Source: Devosia naphthalenivorans
Lineage (GTDB): Bacteria > Pseudomonadota > Alphaproteobacteria > Rhizobiales > Devosiaceae
Assembly (NCBI RefSeq): GCF_003056355.1
Contig: NZ_PYVW01000015.1
Span: forward strand, 1 to 64,000
Direction: 5' to 3'
DNA: 64,000 nucleotides
Positions 8,841 to 17,266 of the stretch are shown here, piece after piece. Position numbers and translations under genes: made by a program. How positions within the stretch are numbered: the first letter of the stretch is position 1; every line of letters begins with the position of its first letter. The notes beneath the pieces were generated by a model, which made no database searches, had not been told where the DNA came from, and saw only the letters and a list, made by a program, of their open reading frames with translations.

Positions 8841-8856
8841 TTAACAGTCTGCTAAC
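8841..8856 (+). promoter_or_regulatory. Possible CtrA box upstream of the DUF2336 gene
   Basis: TTAACAGTCTGCTAAC differs by one base from TTAA-N7-TTAAC and lies about 65 bp before the DUF2336 start. Motif match only. Confidence 0.35.
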
Positions 8857-8921
8857 GAATTGCCGGCAAGAGTGGGCAGGCATCAAATGTGATGCGATTT
8901 GCGAACTGACGGTCCCCAGCC

Positions 8922-10064
8922 ATGCTTGGTTTCCAGCCCTATGAGACGTTTCAACTGCTGATCGAGACGGGCGGCGTTGATCGCACCAACACGTTGCTGA
9001 TCGCCGCCTGCGATGCGTATACGCGGCGCGGCAGGCCGACCGCTCCCGAAATGGAACAGTTCGAAACTCTCGCCGGCCGCCTCTTCCCCATCGCCGGCCC
9101 CCAGGCCCGCGCCAAGGGCGCCGCCATCCTGGGCCGCGCCGCAATGCTCTCCCCGGCGCTGGAGCGATTGGTGGTCGACAATATCGGGGAGGACCTCAAC
9201 ACCTTCCTCGAGGCCGCTGCCGAGCTGTCCGAAGCTACCATGTTTGAGATCATCGGCCGCTACGATATCCCTGCAGCCTCCATCATCGCTGCCCGTGCCG
9301 ATCTGACCAATGTGGTGCTGGCCAAGCTCTTCCAGATGAATTCGCGCAAGGTCTACCGAGCCCTGGCCTCCAACACCCATATCGTGCCGCGCGGCGCCTA
9401 TCTCAGCGCCCTCGCCCGCTCCGCGCAGATGGACCACATGGTAGCCGAAGCGCTAGCCAAGCGCAGCGACTTCGATGCGGCGCTCCTTGCTCCCGCCTTC
9501 TTCGACCTCTCCGACGAAGACCGCGTCAAGGTTATCCAGGCCTTCGCTCAACGCGAAACCCCAGACGCTCCCATCAAGAAGACCATCGAGCAACTCACCG
9601 TCGCCAATGCCGAACTCACCAAGGCACTGATGAAACTCTTTTCCGAAAACCGCCGCCCGGAAGTCACGCGCCTCCTCAGTCAGATCACGGGCCTTGATGA
9701 AGTACGCTGCGGCCAGATCGCCCATGACGTGACCGGCGCCTCCCTATTCGTGATCCTGCGCGCCTTTGGCTGCTCGGCCTATGATGGGCTCAAGGTACTG
9801 ATCCACGCCACCAGCCACGACACCGACCGCTCCCGCGCGCTCGCCGATTTCGCCACGCTGTTTGGCAACGTATCCGCTGACTCGATGGCCTTCCTGATGA
9901 GTGCCTGGCGCGGCGAGGTCAACCTGCTCGAACTCGCCAAGCCAGAATACAAGCCCTTCACCGAAACCAGCCGCCGCACCCCACAGCTATCCCCCGCATC
10001 CAACCCGATCGTCGACCAAGCCATCGAAGCCCTCGCCCGCATCGGCATCAAACGCGCAAGCTAA
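8922..10064 (+). CDS. DUF2336 domain-containing protein
   Basis: 380-residue all-helical cytoplasmic protein with the repeat-like helical organisation of DUF2336. The diagnostic stretch (LTNVVLAKLFQ, then residues ~160-260 with paired acidic helices) and the C-terminal IGIKR are present. DUF2336 proteins are found almost only in Alphaproteobacteria, often among cell-cycle or motility genes, and have no assigned activity. The upstream CtrA-like motif would suit cell-cycle control. It stands alone, divergent from the small-protein/lipoprotein pair. Confidence 0.82.
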   Translation: MLGFQPYETFQLLIETGGVDRTNTLLIAACDAYTRRGRPTAPEMEQFETLAGRLFPIAGPQARAKGAAILGRAAMLSPALERLVVDNIGEDLNTFLEAAAELSEATMFEIIGRYDIPAASIIAARADLTNVVLAKLFQMNSRKVYRALASNTHIVPRGAYLSALARSAQMDHMVAEALAKRSDFDAALLAPAFFDLSDEDRVKVIQAFAQRETPDAPIKKTIEQLTVANAELTKALMKLFSENRRPEVTRLLSQITGLDEVRCGQIAHDVTGASLFVILRAFGCSAYDGLKVLIHATSHDTDRSRALADFATLFGNVSADSMAFLMSAWRGEVNLLELAKPEYKPFTETSRRTPQLSPASNPIVDQAIEALARIGIKRAS

Positions 10065-10371
10065 CCCTTTGCTTCTCCTCCCCCTCGACGGCGGAGGCCG
10101 GGAGGGGGTGTTGGGAGCCATGATATCGCGGCCAAACCTCCCTACGCTCGATCCCTCCCTTTGGCACAAGGCAGTCTAGAACGCCGTGTTGCCCTCGGGC
10201 TTGACCCGAGGGCCATTCCGAGAGCCCTTGCCGGAGCAGTTATGCCTGCGGAACGTGGCCCTCGGGTCAAGCGCGAGGGAAGCACGGTGGGCGCGAATAA
10301 ATCTGATCCATACGGCCTAAGTGCACAGTGCCCCTAGCGGGGAGGGTGTCGACTGAACCAATTCAGCTGGC
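10065..10371. repeat. Intergenic region with CCCTCGGG-type inverted repeats
   Basis: 307 bp without a gene. At 10074-10110 lies a CTCCCCCTC/GAGGGGGTG-type element related to 36441-36555. At 10186-10289 two inverted units share the core CCCTCGGGxTTGACCCGAGGG. A further unit of that family sits at 15070-15115. I see no small gene here. Confidence 0.7.
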
Positions 10372-10707
10372 TCAGCCCACCACCTCGATCCCCGGATCAT
10401 CCCCCCGAAAATCCACGCTCAGCACCCAAAGATCCGGATCGAACTCCACTTCCCGCGCAATCCGTTCACGCACCTTCCCCGGCTCCACCCGCGAAAACCG
10501 TCGCTGAAACACCAGGCTCGCGCTATCGGGCCGCCCCGCCATCGGCGCCGGCGTGAACAGCGACACCGTGCCATCGAGGTGGTCCACCTCGATAAACACT
10601 TGTCCCGCTATCGGATCGCCCCGCCGCGCCACCACGCACATATTGCCCAGATCGTTGTGGCGCCGCACAAAAGCTGCACACCACAGATCGCTGCGGAGCA
10701 GGCTCAC
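10372..10707 (-). CDS. DUF1491 family protein
   Basis: 111-residue protein matching the DUF1491 layout: an N-terminal SDLWCAAFVRR, then a VVARRGDPIAGQVFIEVDHLDG core, and a C-terminal ERIAREVEFDPDLWVLSVD. These small alphaproteobacterial proteins have no known function. Its start abuts the stop of the peptidoglycan-binding protein gene (no gap between 10707 and 10708), so the two genes and the upstream kinase gene form a tight operon. Confidence 0.85.
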   Translation of the reverse strand: MSLLRSDLWCAAFVRRHNDLGNMCVVARRGDPIAGQVFIEVDHLDGTVSLFTPAPMAGRPDSASLVFQRRFSRVEPGKVRERIAREVEFDPDLWVLSVDFRGDDPGIEVVG

Positions 10708-11898
10708 CTAAACCGAGGCGCCGGCGTCGCGCAGCAGGCCGACCAGGTCCGGGTTGATCTGCCCGGTCACCTTGTAGCTGTGGAAATTCTCGAATTCGCG
10801 GATTGCCTTCGCCGTGGCATCGCCGGGGTGCCCGTCGATCGAGCCATGATAGAAGCCCAGGCTCGCGAGGCCACGCTGGATTTGGCTGACCAGCTGCAGA
10901 TTATTGGCCGGCGCCACGCTTGATGTAGCCGCCATGCTCTGGTCCGCCACTGGCTCTTGTACCGCTACGGGAGCCGGAGCGCCCATCGGCTCAAGCGACG
11001 CGACCTGCACTGGAGGCGGCATGGGCTGAGCGCTGCTCGCCAGCATCGGCACGGGCGGCAATGGCGCGGCGTCCTGGGCCTGCGACGGTGCGCGGGTGCC
11101 ACCCACGGCGGCAACGATCGAATCAATGGTTTCAGCTGCTGCGGTGCCAACGGTGTCGACCGCCCGATCCACCGGGGTCAGTTGAGGAAGCTGCGCCACG
11201 ACACGGTCCTGCTGCGGCGGCGCCTGAACAACGGCCTGCTGCACCACCGGCTGCGGCTGGACCACCGGCGCCGTAATCACCGGCGCCTGCGCCATGGGCA
11301 CGCGGCCGGCCGCATCGGAACGCAGGATCGCCTCGACGATGGCCGGCGTCAACGCCCCACTCGGGGTCATGCCGTTGCGCTCCTCGAAGGCCCGGATGGC
11401 GCGCGCGGTCATGGGGCCGTAAAACCCGTCGACATCGCCCTCGAACAGCCCGAGCTCGAACAGCTTTTTCTGCACGTTGAAGGCTTCGCGATTGCCAACG
11501 GGCCGGTCGGGCACCGCCTGTACCACCTGGGGGGCCGGTGCAACCACGCTGCCGGTCGTCTGGTTCTCGATCGGCGCGAGCACGTCCATGCGCTCCGGCG
11601 CCGCAAGCGGCACTGGCGCCTCCACCGGCGCGGCAACTGGCGTTGGCACGTCCTGCGGCAGGCTGAAGAACGGCGCCGGGTGGCGGTGGGTCTGGAAATA
11701 CAGCGCGTTGCTGCCGGCAAGCGCCGTCATGGTCACCATGGCCATCAGGCCGGTCGAGGCGAGCGGCGCGCGCATGTAGCGCGCGAAAGCCCAGGCGCCG
11801 GCACGCCCCAGCGTGGACACGACAGCGCTGCCTGCCACCAGGGACAGGTTCGAAAGAGTTGAGGCCGTCATTGCGCTTTTCTTTTTTCGTCTTGCCAT
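10708..11898 (-). CDS. Peptidoglycan-binding protein with two PG_binding_1 domains
   Basis: 396-residue protein. It has a basic N terminus, one membrane segment (about residues 47-70), a long Pro/Val/Ala/Gln-rich linker region, and two peptidoglycan-binding modules. One lies around residue 145 (KKLFELGLFEGDVDGFYGPMTARAI) and one near the C terminus (QRGLASLGFYHGSIDGHPGDATAKAI). It is probably anchored in the inner membrane with the binding domains in the periplasm. The gene overlaps the end of the histidine kinase gene by 31 bp, linking cell-wall binding with a signalling kinase in one operon. No catalytic domain is visible. Confidence 0.85.
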   Translation of the reverse strand: MARRKKKSAMTASTLSNLSLVAGSAVVSTLGRAGAWAFARYMRAPLASTGLMAMVTMTALAGSNALYFQTHRHPAPFFSLPQDVPTPVAAPVEAPVPLAAPERMDVLAPIENQTTGSVVAPAPQVVQAVPDRPVGNREAFNVQKKLFELGLFEGDVDGFYGPMTARAIRAFEERNGMTPSGALTPAIVEAILRSDAAGRVPMAQAPVITAPVVQPQPVVQQAVVQAPPQQDRVVAQLPQLTPVDRAVDTVGTAAAETIDSIVAAVGGTRAPSQAQDAAPLPPVPMLASSAQPMPPPVQVASLEPMGAPAPVAVQEPVADQSMAATSSVAPANNLQLVSQIQRGLASLGFYHGSIDGHPGDATAKAIREFENFHSYKVTGQINPDLVGLLRDAGASV

Positions 11899-13676
11899 GA
11901 GGATGTTGGTGCGGCGGCGGGTTCTTTGCGGATTGGCGTTACGGTTGCAGTGTCGTCGGACTTTATTGCCGGACCGTTTATGGGCAACAAAACAGTCACG
12001 GTTGTCCCCGCTCCAATTTCCGACATCGCCCGCAAAGCGCCTTTATGCAGTTCCACCAGCCCCTTGACGATGGAGAGGCCGAGCCCGGTCCCTTCATAGG
12101 TGCGGGTCAATCCGGCGTGTTCCTGGAAGAATGCCTCCCCGATCCGGTCCAGTGATTCGGGCGCCATGCCGATGCCCTGGTCGCTCACCGACAGATTGAG
12201 GCTCGTGCCCTGGCGCTTCAGCGTCACGGTCACCGCGCCGCCCGGATTGCTGAACTTGATGGCGTTCGACAACAGGTTCAGCAGGATCTGCCGGCACGCC
12301 CGCTCGTCCGCCACCAGCATGGGCAGGTTCTTGCCGATATCGGCGACAAGCCGCACGTCGCGGGCCTGCGCCATCGCATCCACCATGGCAAAGCATGGCT
12401 CGATGATGTCCTGGGCGGCAAAGGCCTCGGCCTGCAGCTCGAACTTGCCGGCTTCCAGCCGCGACATGTCCAGCAGCATCCGCACCACTTCGAGCAAATG
12501 CTTGCCGCTCTGGTGGATCAGTCCCGCATATTCGCGGTGCGTCGGCGAAAGCTCGCCTCCGATACCGGTGGCCATCATTTCCGAGAAGCCGACGACAGCG
12601 TTGAGCGGCGTGCGCAGCTCATGCCCAATGGTCGCGAGGAACCGCGATTTCGCTTCGGAGGCTTCCTCCGCCGCGCGGCGCGCTTCGGCCATTGCCGCTT
12701 CGCCGTCCTTGCGGTCGGTGATGTCGCGCAGCAGCGCCACGACTTCATGCTCGCCGCCGCTTTCGTCCTCGATCACGGGAGACAGGCTGACTTCGACCCA
12801 GATGAAGCGCGGCACGTTTCTGGTGGCCCGCGCATCGTCCTGCCGCATCCGCACCTCGAAAACGCGCGCCATGCCGGATTTATTGGCGTCGGCAAATGCG
12901 GTCAAAAACTTCGGCCGATCGGCGACATGCAGGCGCTCCATCAGGCCGCTACCAGTCAGCTGATACCGGCGGCAGCCGAACAGCGTCTCGGAGGACTGCG
13001 AGGCCATCAGCACTTCACCCTCACTCGAAAAACGCAAAACGGCGTCCTGCACATGTTCGATCAGGTGCCGATAAGCGTTGATCTGCGCCTTGTCGTAAAC
13101 CTCGTAGGCCGCGCTGATTCGGTTGGCCGTGTGCAGCACCACGGCGACGCTGATGAGGAACGCCAGTGCGCCAGTGCCGGTGAGAAGGCCCGGATCCATC
13201 CTCGCAATAGGAAGCAGGGAGCCGATAGCACCCACCGTGCCAATGAAAGCCAGCAATATCCAGCTCTGGCGGCGCAGGCTGGCCCGCCCCAGCAGCGATG
13301 CCAGGATAGTGGCCATAAGCGCGACGGCAAGGCCCGCGTCCGCCACCCGCGCATCGGCGAGCGTCAGCAACAGTCCCGCCGCAAGCATGGCATAAACCTG
13401 CCCTGAAGCGGCTTCTTCGAACATGCCGCGCTGATGCAGGGCGAGGGTCACCATGCCTCCGCCAAGACCGAGCGCAGCGATAAGGATCGGCAGCGGATAT
13501 CCGCCCACCAGCCAGAACACCGCCAGCGGCATGCTCAGCGCGGTCAGGAGGAGTGCGAGGCGTGCATTATTGGCGAGCGTCTTGCGGCGCAGCATTTCCG
13601 GGCGATGCCCGGTGCCGGCTCCGCCAAAGGACATCTCTTTGCTCGCGCCGAAAGAGAACAGGCTACGCATACGCAT
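11868..13676 (-). CDS. PAS-domain sensor histidine kinase
   Basis: 602-residue membrane kinase. Several hydrophobic segments span about residues 40-185, a PAS domain covers about 205-325 (ending VVALLRDITDRK), then the dimerisation helix with phospho-acceptor His352 in GHELRTPLNAVVGFSE, and a HATPase domain with N (LLNLLSNAIKFS), G1 (DQGIGM), F and G2 (GTGLGLSIVKGL) boxes. All kinase residues are present. No response regulator is adjacent, so the partner is elsewhere. The DHp and PAS arrangement is like the PleC/DivJ-type kinases of Alphaproteobacteria, but this is only a family resemblance. Confidence 0.88.
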   Translation of the reverse strand: MRMRSLFSFGASKEMSFGGAGTGHRPEMLRRKTLANNARLALLLTALSMPLAVFWLVGGYPLPILIAALGLGGGMVTLALHQRGMFEEAASGQVYAMLAAGLLLTLADARVADAGLAVALMATILASLLGRASLRRQSWILLAFIGTVGAIGSLLPIARMDPGLLTGTGALAFLISVAVVLHTANRISAAYEVYDKAQINAYRHLIEHVQDAVLRFSSEGEVLMASQSSETLFGCRRYQLTGSGLMERLHVADRPKFLTAFADANKSGMARVFEVRMRQDDARATRNVPRFIWVEVSLSPVIEDESGGEHEVVALLRDITDRKDGEAAMAEARRAAEEASEAKSRFLATIGHELRTPLNAVVGFSEMMATGIGGELSPTHREYAGLIHQSGKHLLEVVRMLLDMSRLEAGKFELQAEAFAAQDIIEPCFAMVDAMAQARDVRLVADIGKNLPMLVADERACRQILLNLLSNAIKFSNPGGAVTVTLKRQGTSLNLSVSDQGIGMAPESLDRIGEAFFQEHAGLTRTYEGTGLGLSIVKGLVELHKGALRAMSEIGAGTTVTVLLPINGPAIKSDDTATVTPIRKEPAAAPTSSWQDEKRKAQ

Positions 13677-14010
13677 TACTCACTATAACGACGCCAGCAG
13701 TGATGGTGCCTGGGGCACCGCAGGTATCGGCTTCGAAGGCCAATACCCGCCCGAATGGTGTTCGAGTCTTGTTGACTACAACCTGCCGCCCAACCGCTAA
13801 GGCCAGCTTAAATCCCCACGCCCAAACGGCTTTTGATTGCACCGCACGACGGCTTTCTAGGGTTAGCGTAAACAAGGTGTTGCTCCGGCTAAGTCCCGCC
13901 GCAGCATTTGATTCAAATTTTATCGAAATGCCCCAATGCCGATTAAGCCGGGCTGGGTAGTTTCAGGCAGCAGGCCAAACAGCCCTGCCGAAATTGCCCA
14001 GGTAAGCATC
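13677..14010. other. Divergent intergenic region without visible gene
   Basis: 334 bp between the divergent kinase gene and the small membrane-protein gene. It must hold both promoters. I see no convincing small gene, palindrome or terminator in it. Confidence 0.5.
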
Positions 14011-14304
14011 ATGTTCGTCGTTGTTCGCTCCGTATTCTGGCTCACGCTCGCCTATCTCGTGATCAAGCCCGGCGTCGACATGCCCGATGGCGGCGCCATT
14101 GCGGCCCAGGCCGTGGCGGCGGGCAAACAGGTCGTGGCCGAGCAGGTCAACGCCATTGAATGCAACAGCTTCGAATGCATTGGCGGCAAGGCCGTCGCCG
14201 CCGCCGTATTGCAGCCCACGCCTGCCTCCGCCGGCGCGACTGCTGATGCGCCGGTCAGCAGCACGGCCCCCTATCCCCGGCCCCGCCCCAATCGCGCAGG
14301 ATAA
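14011..14304 (+). CDS. Small single-pass membrane protein, DUF5330-like
   Basis: 97-residue protein: an N-terminal hydrophobic segment (FVVVRSVFWLTLAYLVIKPG), then an Ala/Val-rich helix with two cysteines (NAIECNSFECIGG), and a Pro/Arg-rich tail. The layout is like the small DUF5330-type proteins common in Rhizobiales, although the match is by eye only. The start at 14011 is preceded by AGGTAA. A longer frame from 13936 would place the hydrophobic segment internally. A strong terminator follows at 14383-14417. Confidence 0.6.
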   Translation: MFVVVRSVFWLTLAYLVIKPGVDMPDGGAIAAQAVAAGKQVVAEQVNAIECNSFECIGGKAVAAAVLQPTPASAGATADAPVSSTAPYPRPRPNRAG

Positions 14305-14382
14305 CAACGCCGTCCGGCGTTTACCGAAAACCAGCTGGCGCGCCACCTCCCCAGGTGGCGAACTCCATCGCCCGCTGGCCTT

Positions 14383-14417
14383 GCCCCAGGCATGCAGCCT
14401 CGTGCCTGGGGCCTTTT
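14383..14417 (+). terminator. Rho-independent terminator
   Basis: Perfect 10-bp arms GCCCCAGGCA and TGCCTGGGGC with a 10-base loop, followed by CTTTT. A smaller hairpin (CGCCACCT/AGGTGGCG) precedes it at 14341-14360. Confidence 0.7.
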
Positions 14418-14490
14418 GTTCCGGCCGCGCAGCGGCGAGACTGTTCGTCTTTGCCTTGCAGCAAGCTGCGGCCCGCCCTAGATAGCAGTC

Positions 14491-14916
14491 ATGACCGAGC
14501 CAGCAGCCTTCCAGGACATTGCCGAGAACCTTTCCTTTCTTGAGAATTGGGAAGACCGGCTGAATTATGTGATCGAGCTTGGCCAGGCGCTGCCGGACAT
14601 GCCCGATGCCGACAAGACCCCTGAAAACAAGGTCAAGGGCTGCGTATCCAATGTCTGGCTGGTCTCGAGCGTCGACCGCTCCAGCGGTTCTGCCGCCATG
14701 AGCTTCAGGGGCCAGTCCGACGCCATCATCACCAAGGGGCTGGTGGCGATACTCATCGCCCTCTACTCGGGCCGTCCAGCCGCCGAGATCGCGGCAACCG
14801 ACGCCATCGCCTGGTTCAAGAAGATCGGCCTCAGCGAACATTTGGGCATGCAGCGCTCCAACGGCCTCGTCGCCATGGTCAACCGCATCCGCGCCGAAGG
14901 TCAGGCTTTGAGCTAG
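14491..14916 (+). CDS. sufE: Cysteine desulfuration protein SufE
   Basis: 141-residue protein of normal SufE length. It accepts persulfide sulfur from the cysteine desulfurase SufS and passes it to the SufBCD scaffold during Fe-S cluster assembly in the cytoplasm. The sulfur-accepting cysteine is Cys51 in NKVKGCVSNVW, and the closing LxxxLGMQRSNGLxxMVxRI segment is typical. It stands alone here. Other suf genes are not in the window, which is the usual arrangement in Rhizobiales. Confidence 0.95.
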   Translation: MTEPAAFQDIAENLSFLENWEDRLNYVIELGQALPDMPDADKTPENKVKGCVSNVWLVSSVDRSSGSAAMSFRGQSDAIITKGLVAILIALYSGRPAAEIAATDAIAWFKKIGLSEHLGMQRSNGLVAMVNRIRAEGQALS

Positions 14917-14943
14917 GCCAGCTCGCACCAACTACGATATTCC

Positions 14944-15290
14944 CAGTAGACCTCATCCTGACCCTGTCGAAGAACGAGGTCGCGGCACACCAGCCTCCAC
15001 CCGCGCGACTCCAGGCCAAGCGGCACTGTTCCCTTTGGCCGCATGCATCAGATTTATCCCCGCCCACCGGTGTTCCCTCGGGCTCGACCCGAGGGCCACG
15101 TCCCGCAGGCACAACCGCTTCGAAGGCAGATTTTGAGCTAAAGCAGGTGCGTCTGGCGGACAGGTGAAGGGCCCAAGACCTCATGGTGAGCCTGTCGAAC
15201 CACGAGGTTGAGCGAGTGGAGGTTTGAGTGCCACGACCTCGTCCTTCGACATCCTGAGCTTGTCGAAGGGTCAGGATGAGGTCTACTGAG
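14944..15290. repeat. Cluster of dispersed palindromes between sufE and the DUF6456 gene
   Basis: This 414-bp gap (14917-15330) holds no gene but three palindromic elements. A single BIME unit lies at 14944-14988, a CCCTCGGGCTCGACCCGAGG-type unit at 15070-15115, and a complete inverted pair of the GACCTCATGGTGAGCC/GGATGAGGTCTACT family at 15175-15290. Confidence 0.85.
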
Positions 15291-15330
15291 TGAATCGTAC
15301 TTTGCGGTATGCTTTAGGTCACCCGCACCC

Positions 15331-15831
15331 TCACACCGCTTCCGCCTCACCAATCAGCGGCAAACGTTCCTCGATCCACCCCCGCGCGCCTCCACCCGCG
15401 GCCCCCGCAACATGCGGCGACAGCCCGAACTGGTGCGCCAGCAAATCAAGCGCCACCCGCAACACCAGCTTGGCGCTGCGCCGTGGCCATTGATGCTCGG
15501 TCTCAACTGTCTGAAGACCCTTGCCCATCCCGCACACATCAAACAACACGTTCCAGCAATCGGCGGGCAGTGTCTTGGCCAGCAGATTGAGCTTCTGGCG
15601 CGCTTCCGCCGCAGTGTCGCTCATCTCCTCCACGCTGTTTCCGCGCCCCTTGCCGCTCCCGCCCAGCCGCGCGGCATCATACGACATCGTCAGTCGCGGG
15701 CTTAGCCGTGCCCGGGCGATCATCCGCTCCAGCCGGTCGGCCGCAGCGAGGTGATGCAGACCCAGAAACGCGTCCTCCCCGCCCCTGCTGCCGGCCAGCC
15801 GCAGCAGCGGGCCATCCTCAGGCCGCGACAT
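15331..15831 (-). CDS. DUF6456 domain-containing protein
   Basis: 166-residue protein. The C-terminal part (EARQKLNLLAKTLPADCWNVLFDVCGMGKGLQ and the following helices) is the DUF6456 pattern found in Rhizobiales. The N-terminal part has a helical segment with AADRLERMIARARLSPRLTMSYD. Family members usually sit directly downstream of, or are fused to, a DnaA-C-like helix-turn-helix protein, as here. The ATG at 15831 overlaps the end of that gene by 14 bp. Function unknown; it is probably a transcription-regulator partner. Confidence 0.8.
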   Translation of the reverse strand: MSRPEDGPLLRLAGSRGGEDAFLGLHHLAAADRLERMIARARLSPRLTMSYDAARLGGSGKGRGNSVEEMSDTAAEARQKLNLLAKTLPADCWNVLFDVCGMGKGLQTVETEHQWPRRSAKLVLRVALDLLAHQFGLSPHVAGAAGGGARGWIEERLPLIGEAEAV

Positions 15832-16171
15832 TCTGCGTCTCCTGGCCCGCCGTTTCGAGCCAGCCTTCGAGCCGGCAAACTTCCGCGTCGAAAGCCGGAT
15901 CGTCGCGCATGTCTTCGATGTGTGCGCAGGCGTATGAGACTGTTGTCCTATCACGGCCGAACTCTTCGCCGATCTCGGCGAGGATTCGCCCGAGCACCAC
16001 ATAGGACAGGTACATCGCTAGATGGCGCGCCTGCACCGCTTGGGTCCGGCACCGCGACCTATGTGTAAGTAGCCTGCGTGGCACGTTTTTCTCTTGTGCC
16101 ACCAGTGAAATCACGTCCGCGATCACTCGGTTAGGGTAGAGTGAAGCGCCAGGTTTTGCCGAGTCGACCAT
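15818..16171 (-). CDS. DnaA C-terminal-like helix-turn-helix protein
   Basis: 117-residue protein consisting of little more than a DnaA domain-IV-like DNA-binding fold. It contains QARHLAMYLSYVVLGRILAEIG and GRDRTTVSYACAHIEDMRDD, close to the DnaA signature that contacts the DnaA box, but no AAA+ ATPase domain is present. It is therefore not a replication initiator but a stand-alone DNA-binding protein. A 30-bp palindrome lies 14 bp before its start codon, which suggests autoregulation. It is co-transcribed with the DUF6456 gene. Confidence 0.85.
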   Translation of the reverse strand: MVDSAKPGASLYPNRVIADVISLVAQEKNVPRRLLTHRSRCRTQAVQARHLAMYLSYVVLGRILAEIGEEFGRDRTTVSYACAHIEDMRDDPAFDAEVCRLEGWLETAGQETQNVAA

Positions 16172-16184
16172 CGTAGTACCTCAT

Positions 16185-16214
16185 CAGGATACAGGAATTT
16201 ATTCCTATATCCTG
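16185..16214. promoter_or_regulatory. 30-bp palindrome, likely operator of the DnaA-C-like gene
   Basis: Arms CAGGATACAGGAA and TTCCTATATCCTG (13 bp, one mismatch) flank a TTTA centre. It ends 14 bp upstream of the ATG of the helix-turn-helix gene, over the presumed promoter or ribosome-binding region. The imperfect direct sub-repeat (AGGATAC/AGGAAT) suggests four contact points. Confidence 0.6.
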
Positions 16215-16270
16215 CAACAAGGCAAGGCCGAGGGGGATAAGTTGGATAAGTCGTTACGCACAAATTCAAA

Positions 16271-16293
16271 CGGCCGCTCCAGAAGGGCGGCCG
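16271..16293 (-). terminator. Terminator of mucR
   Basis: On the minus strand the arms CGGCCGCC and GCGGCCG form a GC-rich hairpin followed by TTTGAATTT. It lies about 80 bp after the mucR stop. Confidence 0.6.
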
Positions 16294-16371
16294 GTTGAAG
16301 TTTGTTTATCGCCGGGGTCCGCCTGATCCGTTCTGGTCAGCTGGACGCGACGTCTCGTGGCGTGCGGGGAC

Positions 16372-16794
16372 TTAGGCGGCCTTGCGGCCCAGTCCGTTAT
16401 CCTTGGCGAGCTTGGAACGCGTCGCCGAGTAGCTGGGGGCAACCATGGGGTAATCAGCAGGCAGGCCCCACTTCTCGCGGTATTCTTCCGGCGAGAGGTT
16501 ATAGTGTGTGCGCAGATGACGCTTGAGCGACTTGAACTTCTTGCCGTCTTCAAGACAGATGATGTAGTCCGCAGCAACAGATTTGCGGATCGGCACGGCT
16601 GGCTTGAGTTCTTCAACAGCCACAGGGGCTTCGTTGGAAGATAGCGACCGCAAAGCGCCATGCACTTCGGCGATCAATTTGGGCAGATCAGACGGGCTTA
16701 GAGCGTTGTGGCTCACATAGGCCGCGACAATTTCAGTGCTGAGCTCGATCAACTCTTGCTCGTGACCGGTCGCCGCGCCGGCGGTCTCATTCAT
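16372..16794 (-). CDS. mucR: MucR/Ros family transcriptional regulator
   Basis: 140-residue Ros/MucR zinc-finger DNA-binding protein. The C2H2-like finger is visible as C-x2-D-G-K-x-F-K-S-L-K-R-H-L-x3-H (CLEDGKKFKSLKRHLRTHYN), followed by the family tail LSPEEYREKWGLPADYPMVAP. MucR proteins silence AT-rich promoters and control exopolysaccharide, motility and cell-cycle genes in Rhizobiales. Of several in-frame ATGs, 16794 sits seven bases after AAAGG; the one at 16797 is equally possible. An 8-bp inverted repeat lies 70 bp upstream. Confidence 0.93.
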   Translation of the reverse strand: MNETAGAATGHEQELIELSTEIVAAYVSHNALSPSDLPKLIAEVHGALRSLSSNEAPVAVEELKPAVPIRKSVAADYIICLEDGKKFKSLKRHLRTHYNLSPEEYREKWGLPADYPMVAPSYSATRSKLAKDNGLGRKAA

Positions 16795-16864
16795 CATTAA
16801 ACCTTTCATTATTATTGGGCCGCAACGGGGCAGTCGCGACCATTTCCCATATCTAGGGCCGTTT

Positions 16865-16894
16865 ATTGCTCCGAGCAACCCGATCGGGAGCAAT
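16865..16894. promoter_or_regulatory. Inverted repeat between the mnh operon and mucR
   Basis: ATTGCTCC and GGAGCAAT form perfect 8-bp arms around a 14-base spacer. The position is upstream of mucR and downstream of mnhG on the same strand. It could be a mucR operator or a weak terminator; no T-run follows. Confidence 0.4.
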
Positions 16895-16921
16895 TAGCAT
16901 GTAACCCACAGTGTATAAAAT

Positions 16922-17266
16922 CTACAAACTTGGGTCTTTTTTGTGGCCTAGTTCATCAAGAGCAGTGAAAGTTACATTATCTGTTGATTTAAGACTGGCG
17001 CGAGCCAGCAGGTGAGCCGAAACCGGCGTTGTAAGCACGAGAAACATTACGCCCAGTATTGCGCGGAGTGCGACGCTCCCATCAAGACTAACCAACGGAA
17101 CCGCCAGCAAAATCATCCCGCCGCCAACAGCGCCTGCCTTGGACGCCGCATGCATGCGCGTCAGCAGGTCGGGCAGGCGGATCACGCCCACTGCCGCCAG
17201 CAGGCAGAACAAAGCGCCCACTACCAGCAGCACACAACCTGCATAGATTGCCACCGCCTCGATCAT
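16922..17266 (-). CDS. mnhG: Na+/H+ antiporter subunit G
   Basis: 114-residue membrane protein with three hydrophobic segments and the subunit G signature GVIRLPDLLTRMHAASKAG. It is the last gene of a complete seven-gene Mrp (group 2 CPA3) antiporter operon transcribed leftwards. Its start overlaps the mnhF stop by 4 bp. MrpG is needed for assembly of the hetero-oligomeric Na+(K+)/H+ antiporter in the inner membrane. Confidence 0.93.
   Translation of the reverse strand: MIEAVAIYAGCVLLVVGALFCLLAAVGVIRLPDLLTRMHAASKAGAVGGGMILLAVPLVSLDGSVALRAILGVMFLVLTTPVSAHLLARASLKSTDNVTFTALDELGHKKDPSL

Noticed and set aside
15818-16171. Replication initiator DnaA fragment or origin
   Set aside because: Only the DNA-binding domain is present, in a complete small gene conserved with a DUF6456 partner. 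There is no cluster of DnaA boxes nearby.
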